NCBI GenBank assembly: GCA_024690885.1
Contig: JAILOI010000006.1
Coordinates: forward strand, 1-48,918
From: Lachnospiraceae bacterium
GTDB lineage: Bacteria; Bacillota; Clostridia; Lachnospirales; Lachnospiraceae
Direction: 5' to 3'
DNA length: 48,918 nucleotides
Shown here: in pieces, positions 43,291 to 48,918 of the stretch
Position numbering within the stretch: position 1 is the first letter of the stretch
How the letters are laid out: every line of letters begins with the position of its first letter
The notes under the pieces: generated by a model
What the model was told of the DNA's origin: nothing
Database searches by the model: none
Seen by the model: only the letters and a program-made list of their open reading frames with translations
Program-made: the position numbers and the translations under genes

Positions 43291-43296
43291 ATTATA
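43291..43296 (-). promoter_or_regulatory. Extended -10 of the parA-parB operon
   Basis: TGTTATAAT on - gives TGn-TATAAT, 33 bases before the parA ATG; no good -35. The parS sites lie upstream, so ParB binding could affect this promoter. Confidence 0.5.
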
Positions 43297-43385
43297 ACAC
43301 TCATAAAATTCCAATTCTACTTGGTCTTTCCGGTGAAAAATGTAGCTTTTCCTATATCTAGATGTTGAAGTTTGTTTCCTTGGAT

Positions 43386-43401
43386 TGTTTCACGTGAAAC
43401 A
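43386..43401. promoter_or_regulatory. parS site 1
   Basis: TGTTTCACGTGAAACA, a perfect 16-bp match to the Bacillus-type parS palindrome recognised by ParB. Confidence 0.97.
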
Positions 43402-43484
43402 TTTTCCATGGTTTTCCCAAGATTTGGATTCAGAGAAAAAAGTCGAATACTAAATCTTGTGGAGATATCCGGTTTCACACAAAA

Positions 43485-43500
43485 TGTTTCACGTGAAACA
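43485..43500. promoter_or_regulatory. parS site 2
   Basis: Second perfect TGTTTCACGTGAAACA, 99 bases from the first. Confidence 0.97.
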
Positions 43501-43563
43501 TCATGGAAGAAGGATACCTATATCTTGTATAAGAAGAAAAATCACAATATTTTGTGATGATTT

Positions 43564-44034
43564 TTATGAAATTTTGGAAATCAATTTGGTTAATTCCAGC
43601 TTGGCTCTCATAGGGTCCAACGGCAATAACCGATTCACTTCTGTTAACTGTTTGATCAACTCTTCCATTCCGGGAGATTTCGGAATAGACGATACCACCG
43701 GTGTCTCTCCCTTGGAAGTGGAACGTACTTCTGCCATGGAAGATTCGATATCCGCTAACCAGGCATCTAAGGATTCGATTTCAGAAACAATGTGATTTCG
43801 CTGAGCGGTTAAGTCACTCAGCCCCTGGCGTAATTCTTCCAAACGTTCCTGACTCTTGGAGTTGATGGTGCGCGGAGAAAAATCAGAAAAGGGTTGCTCC
43901 GTCTCTGCCTCCATCAAGTGAATAAACTTCTCCGTCTCACGAATCTTCGTGGCAATGAAGTCCAGTTCTTCCTTCTTATCAAATTTCTCTGACGTAAACT
44001 TTTCTTGTAATGATTGTAAAAACTCTACTACCAT
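43564..44034 (-). CDS. Coiled-coil protein of unknown function
   Basis: 156 residues, highly charged and mostly helical: heptad-like segments at about 15-45 and 60-100 (LEELRQGLSDLTAQRNHIVS), then a C-terminal helix (MEELIKQLTEVNRLLPLD). No family recognised. GAGGAT precedes the ATG. It lies between rsmG and the parS sites. Confidence 0.75.
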   Translation of the reverse strand: MVVEFLQSLQEKFTSEKFDKKEELDFIATKIRETEKFIHLMEAETEQPFSDFSPRTINSKSQERLEELRQGLSDLTAQRNHIVSEIESLDAWLADIESSMAEVRSTSKGETPVVSSIPKSPGMEELIKQLTEVNRLLPLDPMRAKLELTKLISKIS

Positions 44035-44053
44035 ATATCCTCATCTTCCCCCA

Positions 44054-44812
44054 TTAAGATAATGGTTCTTTGGAAGGAGTACCTGCTTTCCGCGGATACT
44101 TCTTCGGTGTGGATTTCTCCTTCTGAATGTAAATCAGTGATCGGCCAAATTCGGAATTCGGAAGTTGAAAGGTATCCACCGATACCACCTGTCCACCAAG
44201 TATAGAAATTGCTTTCTTACCGGCAGCTAATTCTTCCTCACTCTGATCGGACTTATAAGAAATAAAACTTCCTCCAACTTTTACAAAAGGCAAACAGTAT
44301 TCCGACAGGGTAGATATATTGGCCACTGCACGTGAAACACATAAATCAAATTTCTCTCGAAATTTTGGATTCCGTGCCACCTCTTCTGCCCTACCATGGA
44401 TTGCTTCAATTTTATCTAAACCAAGTTGTGCAATCACATCCTGCAAAAATAAAATTCTTTTGTTTAAGGAATCCATTAAGGTTACCTGTAAATCCGGAAA
44501 CATAATTTTCATAGGGATACCCGGAAAGCCGGCGCCGGTTCCTAAATCCACCAAACGTTTTCCCGTGAAAAAATCAGACGCAATGATTCCTTCCATACAG
44601 AGATGGTAAGCAGAAACACTATCCAAAAAATGTTTGATCAAAACATCATCGAACTCGGTAATGGCAGTCAGATTCATGACCTTATTTTTTTCAATTAGTA
44701 ATTCATAGTAGAGATCAAACTGCTCCAGCTGATGTTCGGTCACATCCAATCCAAAGGCCTGAATGCCTTCCACAAACGGAGCGTAATCTCTTCCATTGAT
44801 AACAGTATTCAT
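44054..44812 (-). CDS. rsmG: 16S rRNA (guanine-527-N7)-methyltransferase
   Basis: 252 residues. SAM motif VDLGTGAGFPGIPMKIMFP and CVSRAVANISTLSEY are typical. It makes m7G527 in 16S rRNA; loss gives low-level streptomycin resistance in other bacteria. AGG precedes the ATG. A 12/16 parS-like sequence lies inside it (44326-44341). The C-terminal tail after EKSTPKKYP is Lys/Pro-rich. Confidence 0.97.
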   Translation of the reverse strand: MNTVINGRDYAPFVEGIQAFGLDVTEHQLEQFDLYYELLIEKNKVMNLTAITEFDDVLIKHFLDSVSAYHLCMEGIIASDFFTGKRLVDLGTGAGFPGIPMKIMFPDLQVTLMDSLNKRILFLQDVIAQLGLDKIEAIHGRAEEVARNPKFREKFDLCVSRAVANISTLSEYCLPFVKVGGSFISYKSDQSEEELAAGKKAISILGGQVVSVDTFQLPNSEFGRSLIYIQKEKSTPKKYPRKAGTPSKEPLS

Positions 44813-44885
44813 ATAATTTACCTATTAAATAACGATATAATAATTCTGCAATCTCAGTAAATACAAGGGTTTGCAGAGATTTAAC

Positions 44886-46781
44886 CTAGGCCTGATGCTC
44901 GCTTTGATACTTCGCCTGCTCCAAATAAACCAGCAAAACAGAGATATCTGCCGGAGAAACACCGGAAATACGAGAAGCCTGACCAATATTAATTGGGCGT
45001 AATTTAGATAGTTTTTGCCGCGCTTCAATTCGAAGAGATGCAACATCATCATAATTAATGTTCTCCGGAATCTTCTTCTCTTCGATTTTCTTGAAGTGTT
45101 CCACCTGCTTCTTCTGGCGTTCAATATAACCTTCGTACTTGATATTGATATTCACCTGCTCCCTTACATCATATGGAAGCTGCACACGTTCAGGATCAAT
45201 CTCTGCCAAGCAGTCATAATCCAACTCCGGACGACAAATCAAATCCGAAAGCTTCACACCGGTCGTAAGCGGAACAGAACCATGGGCTTCTAAGAAAGTT
45301 TGCACCCTGGCATTGGCACCGATGTTTATATGCTTCACACGTTCCATTTCTTCTGCAATGAGTTGTTCCTTTTTCATTACCCATTCGTAACGCTCATCAG
45401 AGATTAAACCAACCTCGTGTCCAATCTTGGAGAGGCGTAAATCTGCATTATCCTGCCGTAATAGCAGACGATACTCGGCACGTGAAGTCATCATACGATA
45501 GGGCTCCCGATTCTCCTTGGTAACTAAATCATCAATCAAGACACCGATGTAACCTTCGGAACGATCAATCACAATTTGATCCTTGCCTAATAATTCCATA
45601 GCCGCATTAATACCGGCAATCAATCCCTGACAAGCAGCTTCTTCGTATCCGCTACTTCCGTTGAACTGACCGCCACTGAACAAACCATGAATCTTCTTGA
45701 ATTCAAGGGTTGCATATAACTGGTTGGCATTGATGCAATCATACTCGATGGCATACGCATTTCGAACAATCTTGGCATGCTCTAAACCGGGAACGGTATG
45801 ATACATATCGTACTGCACGTTCTCCGGCATAGAAGAAGACATCCCACTGATATACATCTCATTGGTATAGAGTCCTTCCGGCTCGATAAATAACTGATGA
45901 CGTTCCTTATCGGGGAATTTTACCACTTTATCTTCGATGGATGGGCAATATCTCGGTCCTGTTCCTTCGATAATACCCGCATAAATCGGGGACTTATCCA
46001 GGTTATTCCGAATAATCTCATGGGTCTTCTCATTGGTATAGGTCAGATAACAAGAAACCTGATCCTTCTGAATGGATTCCGGATCCGTAGTGAAGGAAAA
46101 AGGAACAATGCGCTCATCACCAAACTGCTCTTCCATTTTAGAAAAGTCAATGGATCTACGATCAATACGCGCCGGAGTTCCGGTTTTAAAACGCATCATC
46201 TCCACACCGTTGGCAATAAGAGAATCCGTTAAGTGATTGGCTGCCTTCAACCCATTGGGTCCGGTGTATTCAATGACATCTCCGTAAAGACAACGGGCTT
46301 TCAAATAGGTACCGGTACATAACACAACCGCACGACAATGATAGGTTGCACCGGAAAATGTCTTAGCACCAACAATCTGTCCATCTTCCACAAGAATTTC
46401 AGAAACTTCTGCCTGACGTAAGGTCAAGTGTTCTGTCGCTTGCATGGTCTTGCGCATCTCTAAACTGTACATCTGCTTATCTGCCTGAGCACGTAAGGAA
46501 TGCACCGCCGGACCTTTGGACTTATTCAACATCTTGGATTGTAAAAAAGTTTTGTCAATGTTGATTCCCATCTGACCACCCAAGGCGTCAATCTCACGCA
46601 CCAGGTGACCCTTGGAAGAACCACCGATATTTGGATTGCAAGGCATCATCGCAACGGAGTCCATGCTCACCGTAAAAATAATGGTTTCTAAACCAAGTCT
46701 TGCACAGGCAAGTGCTGCCTCGCAACCGGCATGACCGGCACCAACAACTACAACGTCATAAGTTTCTTCTACTACTGCCAT
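44886..46781 (-). CDS. mnmG: tRNA uridine 5-carboxymethylaminomethyl modification protein MnmG (GidA)
   Basis: 631 residues. FAD-binding [17 protein letters not shown] at the N-terminus, and [18 protein letters not shown], the family signature. Together with MnmE it modifies U34 of tRNAs that read two-fold codons. AAGGA precedes the ATG. Lies 24 bases after mnmE. Confidence 0.98.
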   Translation of the reverse strand: MAVVEETYDVVVVGAGHAGCEAALACARLGLETIIFTVSMDSVAMMPCNPNIGGSSKGHLVREIDALGGQMGINIDKTFLQSKMLNKSKGPAVHSLRAQADKQMYSLEMRKTMQATEHLTLRQAEVSEILVEDGQIVGAKTFSGATYHCRAVVLCTGTYLKARCLYGDVIEYTGPNGLKAANHLTDSLIANGVEMMRFKTGTPARIDRRSIDFSKMEEQFGDERIVPFSFTTDPESIQKDQVSCYLTYTNEKTHEIIRNNLDKSPIYAGIIEGTGPRYCPSIEDKVVKFPDKERHQLFIEPEGLYTNEMYISGMSSSMPENVQYDMYHTVPGLEHAKIVRNAYAIEYDCINANQLYATLEFKKIHGLFSGGQFNGSSGYEEAACQGLIAGINAAMELLGKDQIVIDRSEGYIGVLIDDLVTKENREPYRMMTSRAEYRLLLRQDNADLRLSKIGHEVGLISDERYEWVMKKEQLIAEEMERVKHINIGANARVQTFLEAHGSVPLTTGVKLSDLICRPELDYDCLAEIDPERVQLPYDVREQVNINIKYEGYIERQKKQVEHFKKIEEKKIPENINYDDVASLRIEARQKLSKLRPINIGQASRISGVSPADISVLLVYLEQAKYQSEHQA

Positions 46782-46805
46782 CTATATCCTTCTTTCAACA
46801 AGAAA

Positions 46806-48179
46806 TTATTTTCCCATACAAAACTTGGAAAAAATTTCATTCACCAAATCATCTTCCACTGCTTCACCTACAATGGAACCCAAACTCTCATATGCATCCA
46901 TCAAATCACCGGCAAAAAAGTCTTCACTGACACCCAGGTCAATGGAGTCCTTCACCAGTGCCAAACTACGATTGGCTTGCTCCAATAAAAATTTGTGACG
47001 CTCATTGGTAATCATCAAATCATCATTGGCAGAAATATCGCCATGGAAAAACATATGGGTAATGGCATTTTTTAACACCTCTACTCCGGAGCCATCCATC
47101 ATGGAAACCGGAATCACCGTAAGACCATAGGAAGATAAATCATCTTCCAAAACCACCTGATTTAAATCCGATTTATTTAAAAGCACAATGGTATGGGTGT
47201 AATGTTCTTTCAACGATTCTTGGATGCGACGATCATTCTCATCCAACGCAACAGAAGAATCAACCACATATAGAATCAAATCCGCTTCCGACAGAGAATC
47301 TTCTGCTTTCCGGACACCAATCTGTTCCACCACATCATCGGTCTGACGAATACCGGCGGTATCCATAATATGAAGGGTAATATCTCCAATGCGCACCTTC
47401 TCTTCCAAAATATCACGGGTGGTTCCCGGAATATCCGTAACAATCGCACGCTCCTTATTGGAGAGCATGTTCAACAGAGAAGATTTACCAACATTGGGTT
47501 TTCCAACAATGACGGTGCGAATACCACTTTTTAACAGCATGCCATCATCAGCGGAAGAAATCAATCGCTGCAATTGATTGGAAAAATCGTCAATCTTAGA
47601 GGAAAGTGCATCCGCATATCCATCTAAGGAAATATGTTCCGGATCATCCAGGGCAGATTCAATATAAGCAACCTCATGAAGAATCGCACCACGTAAGGAA
47701 CGAAGCTTAGCAGAAAGCACACCGGATAACTGATTCATGGAATTCTGTCTGGATTTCTCATTCTCGGAAGAAATCAAATCCATCACCGATTCTGCCTGGG
47801 TCAAATCAATACGTCCGTTTAAAAAGGCGCGCTTCGTAAACTCACCCGCTTCCGCCGGACGAGCACCTTTACGAAACAGTAAAGATAGAATTCTCTGCAA
47901 AATAAAAATACCACCGTGGCAGTTAATTTCCACCACATCTTCCATGGTATAACTTCTCGGTCCTCGCATAAGAGACACTAAGACCTCATCAATCTTCTCC
48001 TCGCCATCAAAAATAAACCCATAGGAAATGGTATGGGTAGACATTTCATGAAGAGGCACTTTACTTTTAAAAATTGATTCACAAATGGCAATGGCATCAT
48101 CCCCACTGACACGAATAATTCCGATTCCGGAATTGGATGGATAGGTTGCAATCGCGGCAATTGTATCTGTATGTAACAT
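46806..48179 (-). CDS. mnmE: tRNA modification GTPase MnmE
   Basis: 457 residues. Formyl-THF-binding N-terminal domain, then a G domain: GKPNVGKSSLLNML, DTAGIRQTDD and NKSD. Ends SKFCMGK, keeping the C-terminal Cys-x-Gly-Lys (usually CIGK). Partner of MnmG in U34 modification. The start is ATG at 48179 behind GAGG; a TTG at 48185 is too close to the site. Confidence 0.97.
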   Translation of the reverse strand: MLHTDTIAAIATYPSNSGIGIIRVSGDDAIAICESIFKSKVPLHEMSTHTISYGFIFDGEEKIDEVLVSLMRGPRSYTMEDVVEINCHGGIFILQRILSLLFRKGARPAEAGEFTKRAFLNGRIDLTQAESVMDLISSENEKSRQNSMNQLSGVLSAKLRSLRGAILHEVAYIESALDDPEHISLDGYADALSSKIDDFSNQLQRLISSADDGMLLKSGIRTVIVGKPNVGKSSLLNMLSNKERAIVTDIPGTTRDILEEKVRIGDITLHIMDTAGIRQTDDVVEQIGVRKAEDSLSEADLILYVVDSSVALDENDRRIQESLKEHYTHTIVLLNKSDLNQVVLEDDLSSYGLTVIPVSMMDGSGVEVLKNAITHMFFHGDISANDDLMITNERHKFLLEQANRSLALVKDSIDLGVSEDFFAGDLMDAYESLGSIVGEAVEDDLVNEIFSKFCMGK

Positions 48180-48190
48180 AGACAAACCTC

Positions 48191-48231
48191 AAAAAAATGG
48201 ATTTCATCTAACGAATAGATGAAATCCATTT
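48191..48231 (-). terminator. Terminator between jag and mnmE
   Basis: A perfect 16-bp stem AAATGGATTTCATCTA / TAGATGAAATCCATTT (48231-48216 with 48210-48195), loop TTCGT on -, followed by a T7 run on -. Strong intrinsic terminator or attenuator inside the operon. Confidence 0.85.
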
Positions 48232-48238
48232 CGAAAAA

Positions 48239-48871
48239 CTATTTCTTTAATGTAACAACAACGTGACGATATGGTTCTTCGCCTTCGCTATGGGTTGAAA
48301 CATAACTATCATTCTGTAATGCAAAATGGATAATTCTTCTTTCGTAAGGATTCATAGCTTCCAAAGAAACCGGCTTCTTGGTACGCTTTACACGATAAGC
48401 AACATTCTTTGCAAGATTTTCCAAGGTCTCTTTACGGCGACGACGATAATCTTCGGTATCCAACTTCACACGAACATAATCGGAAGACTTCCGGTTCACT
48501 GCTAAGTTTACAAGATACTGTAAAGAATCTAAGGTCTGACCACGCTTACCGATGATAATTCCCATCTCCGGTCCCTTTAAATCAATGTTCAAAACCTTGT
48601 CAACTTCATCAAAAGAAGAATCCATAATTACTTCTAAATTCATGGTAGCAAAAATATCACGTAAGAACGCTTCTGCCAAATCCTTGGCATCTGCAGCTTC
48701 TTCCTTCTTCTTCACACGGATCAAAGCATCCTTGCTTCCGAAACCTAAAATACCATTACTACCCTTATCAACTACTTCATATTCAATTTGATCACTGGTA
48801 ACACCCAACTGAACAGATGCCTGAGTTAAAGCATCTTCCACGGTCTTACCCGTATACTCTAAAAAGTCCAT
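48239..48871 (-). CDS. jag: RNA-binding protein Jag/KhpB
   Basis: 210 residues. Jag-N domain (DFLEYTGKTVEDALTQASVQ), KH domain with GKRGQTLDSLQYL, and R3H domain (MNPYERRIIHFALQ). RNA-binding regulator often next to yidC, as here; affects cell-wall growth in other Firmicutes. GGGGT precedes the ATG. Confidence 0.96.
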   Translation of the reverse strand: MDFLEYTGKTVEDALTQASVQLGVTSDQIEYEVVDKGSNGILGFGSKDALIRVKKKEEAADAKDLAEAFLRDIFATMNLEVIMDSSFDEVDKVLNIDLKGPEMGIIIGKRGQTLDSLQYLVNLAVNRKSSDYVRVKLDTEDYRRRRKETLENLAKNVAYRVKRTKKPVSLEAMNPYERRIIHFALQNDSYVSTHSEGEEPYRHVVVTLKK

Positions 48872-48882
48872 GGACTTACCCC

Positions 48883-48918
48883 CTATTTATTATTGCGCTC
48901 GTTAAATTCCTTAACCAT
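48883..48918 (-). CDS. C-terminal end of the upstream gene, probably yidC
   Basis: The last codons on - read VKEFNERNNK then a stop at 48883-48885. The gene runs off the window. Jag is usually preceded by yidC, whose C-terminus is charged like this, but 11 residues cannot prove it. Confidence 0.4.
   Translation of the reverse strand: MVKEFNERNNK

Larger units (their letters stand above)
43258..43563. other. parS-containing intergenic region upstream of parA
   Basis: 306 bases without a gene. It holds two parS sites (listed separately), the parA extended -10 near 43291-43296, and an 8-bp inverted repeat CAAGATTT / AAATCTTG (near 43419-43459) lying between the two parS sites. Otherwise AT-rich with nothing recognised. 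Confidence 0.8.

Noticed and set aside
43258..43563. Replication origin (oriC) beside parS
   Set aside because: No cluster of DnaA boxes (TTATCCACA) and no dnaA nearby within the window.

Overview
The window looks like Firmicutes DNA of the Lachnospiraceae type (moderate GC, strong Shine-Dalgarno sites, a DUF3881 gene, clostridial-type SerS, and rpsF-ssb-rpsR plus mnmE-mnmG-rsmG-parA-parB near the replication origin). No dnaA or clear oriC lies inside it, but jag, mnmE, mnmG, rsmG, parA, parB and two perfect parS sites place the right end close to the origin. No prophage, insertion sequence, CRISPR array or rRNA was seen.

Layout. (1) 1-11.1 kb, all on +: 3' part of rho, prfC, a divergent miaA-like gene, rapZ, a histidine-kinase/receiver protein whose kinase core looks dead, a VanY-type carboxypeptidase, serS, an SDR reductase, a small membrane-anchored protein, a 164-nt imperfect palindrome and a second anchored unknown. 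(2) 11.2-13.4 kb: msmK-type sugar ABC ATPase and a PucR/CdaR-like regulator. (3) 13.4-21.4 kb on -: an AraC regulator, a CUT1 sugar ABC transporter (binding lipoprotein plus two permeases, no ATPase) and LacZ, a beta-galactoside uptake and hydrolysis operon probably powered by MsmK, followed by a small membrane protein. (4) 21.4-26 kb: a TraX/7TM/PAS/GGDEF fusion, dtd, a UBA-DUF4342 gene, and rpsF-ssb-rpsR. (5) 26-35 kb on -: a long operon headed by an AbiE-like pair and continuing through a PLP decarboxylase, a guanylate-kinase-like gene, yaaR, holB, ricT, trmN6-like, rsmI, sir2 and DUF951. The part from the decarboxylase to rsmI follows the Bacillus yaaO-to-rsmI order. (6) 35-41 kb: an ArgR-like gene, D-Ala-D-Ala carboxypeptidase, trmB, tRNA-Lys(CUU), an acidic repeat membrane protein and tRNA-Arg(CCU). 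(7) 40-48.9 kb on -: DUF3881, DUF4446, parB, parA, parS sites, a coiled-coil protein, rsmG, mnmG, mnmE, jag and probably the tail of yidC.

Two cautions. Codon choice differs between the left ~11 kb (frequent ATA and AGG) and the rest (ATT/ATC, more CGN), with a change somewhere in or next to msmK. This may be an assembly join between two related genomes or an old transfer, so the two sides should not be assumed to be one replicon without read support. All family assignments are by reading motifs and gene order, with no database search.

The most interesting items are the TraX-7TM-PAS-GGDEF protein, the AbiE-like pair built into a housekeeping operon behind a full-consensus promoter, the dead-kinase receiver protein, the 164-nt palindrome, and the acidic repeat protein ending in two FliM-like EEIxALF motifs.
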